A stretch of DNA of 64,000 nt from the NCBI RefSeq assembly GCF_000519205.1, contig NZ_JAFB01000005.1, positions 338,319 to 402,318 on the forward strand, written 5' to 3'. Below are positions 8,570 through 17,593 of this stretch, one piece after another. Both the position numbers and the translations under genes were made by a program. Positions within the stretch are counted from its first letter, which is position 1. Every line of letters begins with the position of its first letter. Under the pieces are notes generated by a model. That model had not been told where the DNA came from. It saw only the letters and a list, made by a program, of their open reading frames with translations, and did not search any database. Source of the stretch: Amycolatopsis taiwanensis DSM 45107 (lineage in GTDB: Bacteria > Actinomycetota > Actinomycetes > Mycobacteriales > Pseudonocardiaceae).

Positions 8570-10414
8570 ATGCGGTATCGAGTCGACCTGGCCGACCGGC
8601 CGGACGGGTTGTACGCGGTGTGGCAGGGACAGGTCTTCCACGCCCAGCGCTCGACCGCGGACGGCACCCTGCTCCTCACCACGCTGCCCGGGGACGAGGT
8701 GCCCGAAGGTTTCGACGCCGAATGGGACTCCCGGCCGGCGAAGGTCGTGCCCGAATCGGAGGCGACGAGCACCTTCAGCCTGCAGACCCACTGCCTGTTC
8801 GACGACGAGATCTACCGGGTCGCGCCGGGCGGCGACACCCACGCGCTGACCCTGCGCTGGAGCGGGACGGACGAGACCCGGGCCCGCCAACTCGGGCTGA
8901 CCGGCCTCGCCGCCACCGCCGGAGTGGACGAGCTCACCGCGGTCTGGCAGGAACGGCACGACCTGGGCGGCGCGCGCCCCGAGCCGGGCACCGGTGAGGA
9001 GGAGAGCCTGGTGCGGGCGATCGCCCGCACGCTCCGCGGCATCCTGCCGGACGGCTGGGAGCGGGTCGCCGCGCAGTTCCAGCAGGTCGGGGACTACGCC
9101 GAGATCGAGATACGGTCCGTGGGCAGCGGCCTTTCGGTGTCGCTGCCGGCACCGGTCCAGCTCGGACAGCTGTTCGTGGCGCTGCGCGCGGCGATGTACC
9201 AGCCGGACACCGGCACCTGGTTCAAGGGCACGCTGACCCTGGAAGCGCCGGCCCAGTTCCACTTCGACTACGACGCGACCAACGAGCCCACCTGGCGCCA
9301 GGCACCCGGCAACGGCAGGCTGACCGCCCGCGCCCACGACGCGGAACTGGAGCACTACCCGCGCGACCGCAAGCACGTCCCGGACTGGCTGGCCGCGAAG
9401 GCCGGGCTGCCGATGGCCCCGCAGTTCCGCCAGGCCACCCTGAGCGAGAACCTCCAGCCGCTGCCCGCGGACGAGGCCCGCCGGGCGCTGGACTACCTGT
9501 ACCGGGCGCCGGTCGTGCTGGCCCGTCCTGGACGGCTGCCGGACGCCTTCGCCCCGACCGCGCCACCCGACGTGCCGGACGCGTTCCACACCGACGGAGC
9601 CTGGATCTGGCGCGCCTCCGTCCCGCACTACCTGCGCAAATACGGCCTTCCGCCAGAGCCGGAGCTGCTGGAGCGAATCCGCGGCAACTCCTACCGGGTG
9701 CCGTTTGTGCCGGCGGAGGTGCGCGCGGCCGCCGAGGCCGAGGTCCTCGGCCAACCGTATCCGCCGACCCCGCCGCCCCCGGACCTCGACGCGGTGACCC
9801 TGATCGACCGCGGGGAAGAGCCCCCGATGGGGTTGCGGGCGGCGGAGATACTGACGCTGGTGGAACGGCGGATCACCGAGTACGGCGTTCCGGAGTCGGC
9901 ATACCGGATCGGTGAGCTCGCCGAGGGTGTGTGGTGCCTGCGGCGCACCGAGGCGAGCTGGGAGGTCAGCGGGCCGGACGGCGCCGAGCCCGCGGCGTTC
10001 TCGCACGTCGAGGAGGCCGCGCGATTCCTGCTGGGCTCGCTGCTGCTGTATCCGGCGCGCGTTCCCGACGAGCAGTCACAATCGGCAGACTGGCCGATCA
10101 TGCCGTTGCGGGGAGAGCCACCGCTGACCATGTTCCGCGCCAAGCGCATGGTCGTGCTCGGCCCGGGAACGATGGTGGCGCGCTTCGGAAACGAGGCGGG
10201 CAACCTGGTGCATGAGCCATCAACGCGCTTCCCGGAAGCCTCGCTGACGCCGGACCGGGAGTTGCTGAGACAGGAGTACCGCGTCGTCCGGCCGTTGCGG
10301 GTGCTCACCGGCGTGACCCTGCCCTGGGGCCCACTGCCGGGCGGGGCGGTCGGCTACTTCCTGCCGCGCACCCTCGCCCAGCATCTGGAGACCGGTGCCA
10401 TGGCACGTGCCTAG
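8570..10414 (+). CDS. TNT-domain (NAD-glycohydrolase fold) protein, no secretion signal
   Basis: A 614-residue protein starting at ATG 8570 after the Shine-Dalgarno AGGGAGAG. The last about 105 residues look like the TNT domain of the Mycobacterium tuberculosis necrotizing toxin, an NAD+ hydrolase: MVVLGPGTMVARFGNEAGN, a middle EYRVVRPLRVLTGVTLPWG and a terminal PGGAVGYFLP. In toxins of this family I expect a Gln in the last block (GGGxQY); here the position reads Gly, so activity may be altered or lost. The long N-terminal part is unrecognised, acidic and Pro-rich. No signal peptide, WXG100 region or membrane segment is visible. Its stop codon touches the stop of the convergent coiled-coil gene. 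Confidence 0.7.
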   Translation: MRYRVDLADRPDGLYAVWQGQVFHAQRSTADGTLLLTTLPGDEVPEGFDAEWDSRPAKVVPESEATSTFSLQTHCLFDDEIYRVAPGGDTHALTLRWSGTDETRARQLGLTGLAATAGVDELTAVWQERHDLGGARPEPGTGEEESLVRAIARTLRGILPDGWERVAAQFQQVGDYAEIEIRSVGSGLSVSLPAPVQLGQLFVALRAAMYQPDTGTWFKGTLTLEAPAQFHFDYDATNEPTWRQAPGNGRLTARAHDAELEHYPRDRKHVPDWLAAKAGLPMAPQFRQATLSENLQPLPADEARRALDYLYRAPVVLARPGRLPDAFAPTAPPDVPDAFHTDGAWIWRASVPHYLRKYGLPPEPELLERIRGNSYRVPFVPAEVRAAAEAEVLGQPYPPTPPPPDLDAVTLIDRGEEPPMGLRAAEILTLVERRITEYGVPESAYRIGELAEGVWCLRRTEASWEVSGPDGAEPAAFSHVEEAARFLLGSLLLYPARVPDEQSQSADWPIMPLRGEPPLTMFRAKRMVVLGPGTMVARFGNEAGNLVHEPSTRFPEASLTPDRELLRQEYRVVRPLRVLTGVTLPWGPLPGGAVGYFLPRTLAQHLETGAMARA

Positions 10415-10984
10415 TCAGGCCTTGCCCTTGTCTTCGCGGATTTCACGCTCGACGTTGGCGATCTGCGCCGCGATCTGCGACATCCCCACCGCGACCATCG
10501 AGAACCCGTCGTTGACCTTCTTGTCCAGTCCGTCGACCTTCTTCTCCAGTCCATTGACCTTCTGGTCCAGGCCATTGACCTTCTTATCCAGTCCGCCAAG
10601 CTGGTTACCCTGCTTGACCTGAGTTTCGCGCAGCGCTTCCAGTAGGCGCTTGTGAACCTCCATCTGGGATTCCAAGCGGTCCAGCCGGTCGTCCACGCCG
10701 CTCAGCCGGTTGTCCACGCCGCTCAGCCGACCCTCCACCTGGTGCAGCCGACCCTCTACACGTTCCAGCCGGTTGTCCACCCGATCCAGTCGGCCCGTCA
10801 CACCGTCCAGCCTGGTGTGTGCGCGGTCCAACTTGACGTCCACCAGGTCAAACCGAGCCGACATGATGTCTTGGTCCATACGTGCCTCCTCGGACACGCC
10901 GAGTGCTCTCGTCGCATCTTCGCGGGCGGCGCGGGCGATCTCAAGTGCTTGGGCAGCCATGCTGTGCTCCGTTTCTTCCGTCAT
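10415..10984 (-). CDS. Coiled-coil protein with heptad repeats
   Basis: A 189-residue protein of unknown function made almost wholly of coiled coil. Residues about 50-100 repeat a seven-residue unit (RLDRVDNRLERVEGRLHQVE), and residues about 140-165 repeat another (LDKKVNGLDQKVNGLEKKV). A short helical tail follows (MVAVGMSQIAAQIANVE). The pattern shows also at DNA level as 21-bp tandem repeats. No membrane segment. It converges on the TNT gene with zero intergenic bases. Related proteins act as scaffolds or as phage-type structural factors, but no function can be assigned. Start could also be ATG 10960. Confidence 0.7.
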   Translation of the reverse strand: MTEETEHSMAAQALEIARAAREDATRALGVSEEARMDQDIMSARFDLVDVKLDRAHTRLDGVTGRLDRVDNRLERVEGRLHQVEGRLSGVDNRLSGVDDRLDRLESQMEVHKRLLEALRETQVKQGNQLGGLDKKVNGLDQKVNGLEKKVDGLDKKVNDGFSMVAVGMSQIAAQIANVEREIREDKGKA

Positions 10985-11049
10985 GGCTGCGAAGCTAATG
11001 AGCCCAAAAAAGGCCCCTGACCTGCGGACGCGACTTATCGCGGTGTGGT

Positions 11050-11065
11050 TGTTTCACGTTGAACA
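11050..11065. promoter_or_regulatory. parS-like site (outlying)
   Basis: TGTTTCACGTTGAACA matches the parS consensus TGTTTCACGTGAAACA at 14 of 16 positions. It lies 21 kb from parB, in the gap between the coiled-coil gene and pcnA. It could be a genuine ParB anchor or chance. Confidence 0.5.
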
Positions 11066-11074
11066 ATGCGCGAC

Positions 11075-12517
11075 TCACCGGTCCGGTGGCTGGATCCCGT
11101 TCTCCTGCGCCCACCGCTCGAGTTCCGCGATGGCCTCCTCGTGGGTGAGCGGACCACGGTCCAGCCGCAGCTCCTTGAGGTGCCGCCACGCCTTGCCGAC
11201 CAGCGGTCCCGGCGGTAATCCGAGCAGCTTCATGATCTCGTTGCCGTCGAGGTCGGGGCGGACCCGCGCGAGGTCCTCCTCGGCCGCGATCCGCGCGATC
11301 CGCTCTTCCAGGTCGTCGTAGGTACGTTGCAGCGCGGCGGCCTTGCGCTTGTTACGCGTCGTACAGTCGGCGCGGACCAGCTTGTGCAGGCGCGGCAGCA
11401 GGTCCGCGGCGTCGGTGACGTAGCGCCGGACGGCGGAATCCGTCCACTCGCCCCGCCCATAGCCGTGGAAGCGCAGGTGCAGGAACACCAGCTGGCCCAC
11501 GTCCTCTACGACCTGCTTCGGGTACTTCAGGGCTCGCAAACGCTTGCGGGCCATTTTCGCGCCGACCACCTCGTGGTGGTGGAAGCTCACCCCGCCGCCG
11601 GATTCGAACCGGCGCGTGTCCGGTTTGCCGATGTCGTGCAGCAGCGCGGCCAGGCGCAGCACGAGATCGGGCTCCCAGTTGTCCGCCTTCTCCAGTGCGA
11701 TCGCCTGGTCCAGCACGGTGAGCGAGTGCTGGTAGACGTCCTTGTGCTGGTGATGTTCGTCGATCGCCAGCCGCATGCCCGGCACCTCGGGCAGCACCAT
11801 GTCGGCGAGCCCGGTGTCCACCATGAGCTCCAGGCCACGGCGGGGACGTGGCGCGAGGATCAGCTTCGACAGCTCGGTCTGCACGCGTTCGGCGGTGATC
11901 CGCGCCAGCTCGCCGGCCATGGCCGTCATCGCCTCGACCACCCGTGGGGCCGGGCTGAAACCGAGCTGCGCCACGAACCGCGTGGCACGCAGCATGCGCA
12001 GCGGGTCGTCTGCGAAGGATTCCTCCGGCGTTGCCGGCGTGTCCAGGATCCGGTCGCGTAGCGCCTTCAGCCCATCGTGTGGATCGATGAACTGCTTCGT
12101 CGACAATTCGATCGCCATCGCGTTCACGGTGAAGTCCCGGCGCAGCAGGTCACCTTCGATCGTGTCCCCGAAGGTGACCTCGGGGTTGCGGCTCACGCGG
12201 TCGTAGGTGTCCGCGCGGAACGTGGTGATCTCCAGCGTCGAGCCGTGCTTGGTCACCCCGATCGTGCCGAACTCGATCCCGGTCTCCCAGACGGCGTCGG
12301 CCCAGCCGGACACGATCTTGAGAATCTGGTCGGGGCGCGCGTCCGTGGTGAAGTCGAGATCCGCGGACAACCGGCCGAGCAACGCGTCCCGCACGCTGCC
12401 GCCCACCAGATACAACCGATGGCCGGCTCGCGCGAACAACCCGGCGAGATCATCGGCCAGCGGCGAGATCCGCATCAGCTCGGTCACCGCATTCCGCTTG
12501 GCGGCGAGTTCGTTCAC
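11075..12517 (-). CDS. pcnA: CCA tRNA nucleotidyltransferase
   Basis: Adds or repairs the 3' CCA of tRNAs. The nucleotidyltransferase head shows LYLVGGSVRDALLG and the metal-binding DLDFTTDA near residues 35-60. RRDFTVNAMAIE and the RRAFRV-like ADDPLRMLRATRFVAQLGF follow, and an HD domain (LLHDIGKPDTRR) sits in the C-terminal half, as in actinobacterial CCA enzymes. GTG 12517 (VNELAAKRNAV) is preferred over the GTG at 12544, which would add nine unconserved residues. Divergent from the Nudix gene, as in Mycobacterium (Rv3907c/Rv3908). Confidence 0.95.
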   Translation of the reverse strand: MNELAAKRNAVTELMRISPLADDLAGLFARAGHRLYLVGGSVRDALLGRLSADLDFTTDARPDQILKIVSGWADAVWETGIEFGTIGVTKHGSTLEITTFRADTYDRVSRNPEVTFGDTIEGDLLRRDFTVNAMAIELSTKQFIDPHDGLKALRDRILDTPATPEESFADDPLRMLRATRFVAQLGFSPAPRVVEAMTAMAGELARITAERVQTELSKLILAPRPRRGLELMVDTGLADMVLPEVPGMRLAIDEHHQHKDVYQHSLTVLDQAIALEKADNWEPDLVLRLAALLHDIGKPDTRRFESGGGVSFHHHEVVGAKMARKRLRALKYPKQVVEDVGQLVFLHLRFHGYGRGEWTDSAVRRYVTDAADLLPRLHKLVRADCTTRNKRKAAALQRTYDDLEERIARIAAEEDLARVRPDLDGNEIMKLLGLPPGPLVGKAWRHLKELRLDRGPLTHEEAIAELERWAQENGIQPPDR

Positions 12518-12648
12518 CAGGATCCAACCACCCACACAGTGCACTTGTCGGATACAGACATGAGAAATCAGCCTACCGATCCACCGAAAGTGAAGGCTCA
12601 GCTACGCGTTCGTGACCGCAGAGCGCCCGCAACCACTAGCATCACAGC

Positions 12649-13176
12649 ATGTCTGGATCGGCCGGTCGCGCTACTGGGGGAAGGCCGCGACGCCGGTCGC
12701 GACGCCGCCGGGGTAAGCGGATGGCTACGGTCGACGAGACCTCGGCCGGCGGGTTGGTCGTCGATTCCGACCGCCGGCACGCGGTGCTGATCGGGCGGCT
12801 GGACCGGCACGGCAAGCTGCTCTGGTCGCTGCCAAAGGGCCACATCGAAGACGGCGAGACGATCGAGCAGACCGCGATGCGTGAAGTGAAGGAGGAAACC
12901 GGGATCTCGGCCAGGGTGCTGGAGTCCCTGGGCACCATCGACTACTGGTTCGTGGCCCAACGCCGGCGGGTGCACAAGACCGTGCATCATTTCCTGCTGG
13001 AAGCGGTCGGCGGCGAGCTGTCCGACGATGACATCGAAGTCACCGAAGTGGCCTGGGTGCCGATCGCCGAGTTGGAAGCCAGGCTGGCCTACACCGACGA
13101 GCGCGCGCTGGTCCGCAAGGCCAGGCGGCTGTTCGGCGACGACGACCGGGTGTCTACAGAAAGGGTCGGGGAGTGA
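12649..13176 (+). CDS. Nudix hydrolase, MutT4-like
   Basis: A 175-residue Nudix enzyme. The catalytic Nudix box is complete: [20 protein letters not shown] followed by TGI, which matches GX5EX7REUXEEXGU. The N-terminus is strongly arginine-rich ([14 protein letters not shown]), as in mycobacterial MutT4, which occupies the same chromosomal position next to pcnA. Likely substrates are oxidised or unusual nucleoside triphosphates, but that is family inference. ATG 12721 is an alternative start that would drop the basic tail. The stop overlaps the start of the DUF6049 gene by four bases, so the two are translationally coupled. Confidence 0.92.
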   Translation: MSGSAGRATGGRPRRRSRRRRGKRMATVDETSAGGLVVDSDRRHAVLIGRLDRHGKLLWSLPKGHIEDGETIEQTAMREVKEETGISARVLESLGTIDYWFVAQRRRVHKTVHHFLLEAVGGELSDDDIEVTEVAWVPIAELEARLAYTDERALVRKARRLFGDDDRVSTERVGE

Positions 13177-15305
13177 AGCGGTTCGCCGCTGTGGTGCTGG
13201 GGGTGCTCTTCGCCGTCCTGTCCACCCCACTCGCCATCGCTCAGCCCGGCCCGGACGGCCCGCGGCTGACGTTGGACATAACCGAGCTGACGCCACGCGT
13301 CATCACCCCGTCCTCGACCACGCTCACCGTCGCCGGGACGGTCACCAACACCGGTGATCGCCGCATCAGCGATCTCCGGGCGCGACTCGAACTGGGGGCG
13401 AAACAGACCAACGAGCGGCAGCTGCGCGCGGTCATGACCGGGACTCCGGCCAGCGCGGAGTCGAGGTCCACGTTCATCGACATCGAACCCGCGGTCCTGG
13501 AACCCGGCCAGTCCGGGCAGCTGAACCTCACGGTGAAGCTCGACGGGACGGGCGGCCTGAAGATCACCGCGCCCGGCGTCTACCCGCTGCTGATCAACAT
13601 CAACGGCACCCCGGACTACGGCGACCAGGCCCGCCTCGCCGCGCTCAACGTGCTCCTGCCCGTGCTGGGCGCGCCCGGCCACAGCCCGGCGCAGGCTCCC
13701 GCCCAGCCCGCCGCCGTCACCATGCTCTGGCCCATCGCGGACACCCGGCCGCGGATCGTCGCCACCCCCTACAACGCCCCGACGCTGCTCGGCGACGACG
13801 TGCTCGCGAGCGAGTTACGGCCGGGCGGCCGCCTCGACGCGCTTGTGTCGTCGGCGCTGGCCGTACAGAACAACCCGCAGGTGGCACGTTCGCTGTGCTA
13901 TGCCATCGACCCCGATCTGCTCGACACCGTCGACGCCATGAGCCGCGGGTACGAGGTGCGCACGCGCACCGGCAACGTGCCGGGTAGTGGCGCCGAGGTG
14001 GCGAAGAACTGGCTCGCCGCGCTGCACAGACTGGTCAGCGGCCAGTGTGTGATTCAGTTGCCCTACGCCGACGCGGACCTGTCGGCCTTGGCGAAGGTCC
14101 ACAACGGAGACCTGATGTCCTACGCGTTGGACACCGGCGGGCGTGTGCAGCAGGTCACCGGGATGCGCCCGCGGGCCGGGGTGGTGTGGGCGGACGGCCC
14201 GCTCGACTCGACGGCGCTGGCCGCGCTGAACGGTGTGGGCGTGAACACGATCATCGCCGACCCCGAGGACCTGAACGAGAGCCAGTCGGGCGGCAACGTG
14301 ACGGTCGGCAGCAATGTGCGCGCCCAGATCGTCGACCCGCTGGCGACCGCCGGCTTCGGTGCTGCCGCCAGGCGGCCGGCGGCGGCCGGTATCGCGCCGG
14401 ACGATCCCGCGATCGCGACGCAGAACGGGCTGGCCGCGCTCGCCTTCCGCGGCGGCCTTGGCACCAGCACCACCAAGCCCGTGCTCATCGCGCCGCCCCG
14501 CCGCTGGAGCGTGCCCACGAGCGAGCTCACCCAGCTGCTGCAGTCCTTCGGCCAGCTGGTGGACAGCAAGATGCTGACCGCCGCACCGCTGGACGACCTG
14601 CTCACGCACGCCAGCGCGAACAACGCGGGCAGCGCGACCATGAACTACACCGCCGACGACGTCGCCGCATCGACGCCCACCGACGTGACCGACGAGATGG
14701 CCTCGATCGAGGACACGATGTCGGACTTCCGCAACGCCATGACCGTCGATCCGACCCAACAGGTCGACCCCGACCAACTGCTGCTGCCACTGCGTTACGC
14801 GCTCGTCCGCAACTGCTCCACCGCGTGGCGCGGTAGCACCGACGCCGCGCAGGTGTCGGTGGGCGATTCCCGGGCCCAGCTCAACACGATGCTCGGCAGC
14901 GTCACCGTGGAGACCTCCGAGGTGCCGATCTCGATGGCGTCCGGCTCGGCCCCGCTGCCCGTGTTCGTGCGCAACAACCTTCCGGTGCAGATGGTGGTCC
15001 GGATCACCCTGAACAACAACACCGGCCTGCGCCCGGGCGCGGTCCCCGATCGGCTGCTGGTGCCGGCGAGGGGCGGCCTCCCGGTGAAGATCCCGATGGA
15101 AGCGCTGCGCGCGGGCAAGTTCGCCGTGACGGTGAACCTGAGCACACCCGACGGGACTCCGCTGGGCCGCCCGGCCGGGTTCGACCTTCGATCCAATGAA
15201 TACGGTGTGGTAACGCTCGTCCTTACCATCGCTGGTGGAGCGGCCCTGGTGCTGCTGTCGGCGCGTCAGATCTATCGCCGAGTCAGGGCGCGGCGGCAAG
15301 GATGA
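13173..15305 (+). CDS. DUF6049-family envelope protein
   Basis: A 710-residue exported, membrane-anchored protein. GTG 13173 is followed by a signal peptide ([20 protein letters not shown], cleavage after IAQ). A beta-rich N-terminal domain follows ([20 protein letters not shown]). Close to the C-terminus lies one membrane helix ([17 protein letters not shown]) and a basic cytoplasmic tail. It corresponds by position to Rv3909 between mutT4 and mviN and probably serves lipid II or peptidoglycan export with MurJ, although the function is undefined. Coupled to the Nudix gene upstream; murJ starts 44 bp downstream. Confidence 0.88.
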   Translation: MKRFAAVVLGVLFAVLSTPLAIAQPGPDGPRLTLDITELTPRVITPSSTTLTVAGTVTNTGDRRISDLRARLELGAKQTNERQLRAVMTGTPASAESRSTFIDIEPAVLEPGQSGQLNLTVKLDGTGGLKITAPGVYPLLININGTPDYGDQARLAALNVLLPVLGAPGHSPAQAPAQPAAVTMLWPIADTRPRIVATPYNAPTLLGDDVLASELRPGGRLDALVSSALAVQNNPQVARSLCYAIDPDLLDTVDAMSRGYEVRTRTGNVPGSGAEVAKNWLAALHRLVSGQCVIQLPYADADLSALAKVHNGDLMSYALDTGGRVQQVTGMRPRAGVVWADGPLDSTALAALNGVGVNTIIADPEDLNESQSGGNVTVGSNVRAQIVDPLATAGFGAAARRPAAAGIAPDDPAIATQNGLAALAFRGGLGTSTTKPVLIAPPRRWSVPTSELTQLLQSFGQLVDSKMLTAAPLDDLLTHASANNAGSATMNYTADDVAASTPTDVTDEMASIEDTMSDFRNAMTVDPTQQVDPDQLLLPLRYALVRNCSTAWRGSTDAAQVSVGDSRAQLNTMLGSVTVETSEVPISMASGSAPLPVFVRNNLPVQMVVRITLNNNTGLRPGAVPDRLLVPARGGLPVKIPMEALRAGKFAVTVNLSTPDGTPLGRPAGFDLRSNEYGVVTLVLTIAGGAALVLLSARQIYRRVRARRQG

Positions 15306-15349
15306 CTACCCTGATGTAACCGAGTCGACCGCCGAGGATTGGGCACGCG

Positions 15350-17515
15350 TTGGAGAGAGAGCCGGGGTGGCCACCCGAGCATCCAGCCGAACGCACCCCT
15401 CGGCGGCCTCCGCCTCCGCCTCCGCCCGGGCGGGTACCGCCCCCTGAGCCACCCACACGGCGGCGTGTCCCGCCGGTGAACGGGCGGCGGCAGCCGCTCC
15501 CGCCGAGAGGGCAGCAACCGGCCCCGCCGAGGGGGCAACAGCCAGCACCGCCACCGGTACGGCAGCCTCCGCCTCGCCAGCCTCCTCCGTCCGCGCCTCC
15601 GCCGCCATCGCGACGTCCGCCGGTGCGGCCGTGGCAGCGCGAACGCCAGCAGGGGCCGCAGGACAGCATGCCCTTCGGCGCGCCACCGCTGCAGCCGAAC
15701 GACCCGGACGTGACGGTGTTCATCCCGCGCATCGGCGGGGTACCCGCGAGCTCGAAGTGGCCGGTCGCCGACCCGGACGTGCTGCGGCCGTACGACTCCT
15801 TCGCCACCCGGATGATGCCCCGGGTACAGCCCACCGCCACCGCCACGTCGGCAGACTCGTTCGGCGAGGGCCCAGGCCTGGACGCCACGGGCTTCCTGCC
15901 CCGGGTCACCGAGCCGGCGGCCAAACCGGAGACGCCGTCGCTGGCGAAGTCCAGCAGCCTGATGGCCATCGCCTCGCTGGTCAGCCGGATCACCGGGTTC
16001 TTCTGGAAGATCATGCTGGTCTGGGCGGTCGGCACGGGCGTGGTGAACGACTCGTTCAACATCGCCAACACGATGCCCAACATCTTCTTCGAGCTGCTGT
16101 TCGGTGGCGTGCTGAGCAGTGTCGTCGTGCCGTTGCTGGTGCGCTCGCAGGACGATCCGGACCGTGGTCAGGCATATACCCAGCGCATGCTGACCGTCGG
16201 GCTTACGATTCTGGCGGCGGGCACGGTCGTCGCGGTGCTGGCGGCCCCGGCACTCACGTCCTTGTACGTCGAAGAAGGAACGCAGGCCAATTCCGAGCTG
16301 ACGACCGCGTTCGCGCGGCTGCTCCTACCGGAGATCTTCTTCTACGGCGTGTTCGCCCTGCTGTCGGCGGTGCTCAACGCCAAGCACATCTTCGGCCCCA
16401 CGGCCTGGGCACCGGTGATGAACAACGTCGTCGTCATCGTGACACTCGCACTGTTCATGGTCCTGCCGGGCGAGATCAGTCTCGACCCGGTGCGCATGGG
16501 CGATGCGAAGGTGCTGGTGCTCGGCATCGGCGTGACCCTGGGCATCGTCGTGCAGGCGGTGTTGCTGGTGCCGCCGCTGTTGCGCTCCGGTTTCCGGTTC
16601 CGCTGGCGCTGGGGCATCGACAGCCGGATGAAGGAGTTCGGCGGGATCGCGCTGTGGATTCTCGGCTACGTCGCGGTCAGCCAGATCGGGGTCACCATCA
16701 ACACCCGCGTGCTGACCCTCGGTGACCCGGGTGGCGTGACCATCTACTCGAACGCCTGGCTGCTGTTCCAGCTGCCGTACGGCGTGATCGGCGTGTCGCT
16801 GCTGACCGCGATCATGCCGCGGCTGTCCCGCAACGCCGCCGACGGCGACATCCGCAAGGTCGTCGCCGACCTCTCCTACGCGTCGCGGATCTCGACCGTG
16901 ATGCTGGTGCCGATCGCCGCAGTGATGAGTGTGATCGGCCAACAGATCGGGGTCGCGCTGTTCAGCGGCGGCGCGAACAGTGCGGCGGAAGCGTCCCGAC
17001 TCGGGGAGGCGCTGGCCGTATCGGCGTTCGGATTGCTGCCTTACGCGCTGGTCATGCTCCAGCTGCGGGTGTTCTACGCGATGAAGGACGCCCGCACGCC
17101 GACGCTGATCATGGTCGTGATGACGGTGGTCAAGATCCCGCTGCTCTACCTGTGCCCGGTGCTGCTCGACGGCAAGCAGGTGGTGCTCGGCGCCATGATG
17201 GTCAACTCCCTCACCTTCGTGGTGGGCGCCATGATGGGGCAGGTCTGGCTGTGGGTGAGCCTCGGCAACCTGCGCAGCAAGCGGGTGCTCGGGGTCATCC
17301 TGTTCACGGTCGTGGCCAGCGTGCTGGGTGTGCTCGCGGCATGGTTGGTCGGCAAGATCGTGCCCGACTTCGGCCCCCGGATCAGCGCGTGGATCAAGCT
17401 GATCCTGCAGGGTCTGGTGGGGCTCGGGGTGTCGTTCGGGGTGCTGGCAGCGCTGAAGGTCGAGGAACTCGCACCGGCGACGAAGCGATTCACCCGATTG
17501 GTCAAGCGCAGGTAA
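15350..17515 (+). CDS. murJ: Lipid II flippase MurJ
   Basis: MurJ moves lipid II across the membrane during peptidoglycan synthesis. The protein is 721 residues from TTG 15350. The first about 110 residues are a Pro/Arg-rich cytoplasmic extension (PPPPPPPGRVPPPEPP), an actinobacterial feature. The membrane domain begins at SLAKSSSLMAIASLVSRITG, shows about fourteen segments and keeps FFELLFGGVLSSVVVPL typical of MOP flippases. In Mycobacterium MviN is fused to a pseudokinase; here that part is the next gene, 78 bp downstream. Probably one operon from the Nudix gene on. Confidence 0.95.
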   Translation: MEREPGWPPEHPAERTPRRPPPPPPPGRVPPPEPPTRRRVPPVNGRRQPLPPRGQQPAPPRGQQPAPPPVRQPPPRQPPPSAPPPPSRRPPVRPWQRERQQGPQDSMPFGAPPLQPNDPDVTVFIPRIGGVPASSKWPVADPDVLRPYDSFATRMMPRVQPTATATSADSFGEGPGLDATGFLPRVTEPAAKPETPSLAKSSSLMAIASLVSRITGFFWKIMLVWAVGTGVVNDSFNIANTMPNIFFELLFGGVLSSVVVPLLVRSQDDPDRGQAYTQRMLTVGLTILAAGTVVAVLAAPALTSLYVEEGTQANSELTTAFARLLLPEIFFYGVFALLSAVLNAKHIFGPTAWAPVMNNVVVIVTLALFMVLPGEISLDPVRMGDAKVLVLGIGVTLGIVVQAVLLVPPLLRSGFRFRWRWGIDSRMKEFGGIALWILGYVAVSQIGVTINTRVLTLGDPGGVTIYSNAWLLFQLPYGVIGVSLLTAIMPRLSRNAADGDIRKVVADLSYASRISTVMLVPIAAVMSVIGQQIGVALFSGGANSAAEASRLGEALAVSAFGLLPYALVMLQLRVFYAMKDARTPTLIMVVMTVVKIPLLYLCPVLLDGKQVVLGAMMVNSLTFVVGAMMGQVWLWVSLGNLRSKRVLGVILFTVVASVLGVLAAWLVGKIVPDFGPRISAWIKLILQGLVGLGVSFGVLAALKVEELAPATKRFTRLVKRR

Positions 17516-17593
17516 CAATCGACACACAGATAAGGCGGATTCACGCGTCGTATTCCCGTACCCTCGATACAGGTGCGTGAGAGAGAGCTTGGG

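Noticed and set aside
12541..12544. GTG 12544 as start of the CCA enzyme
   Set aside because: It would add MHCVGGWIL, which is not conserved in the family; GTG 12517 fits family length better.
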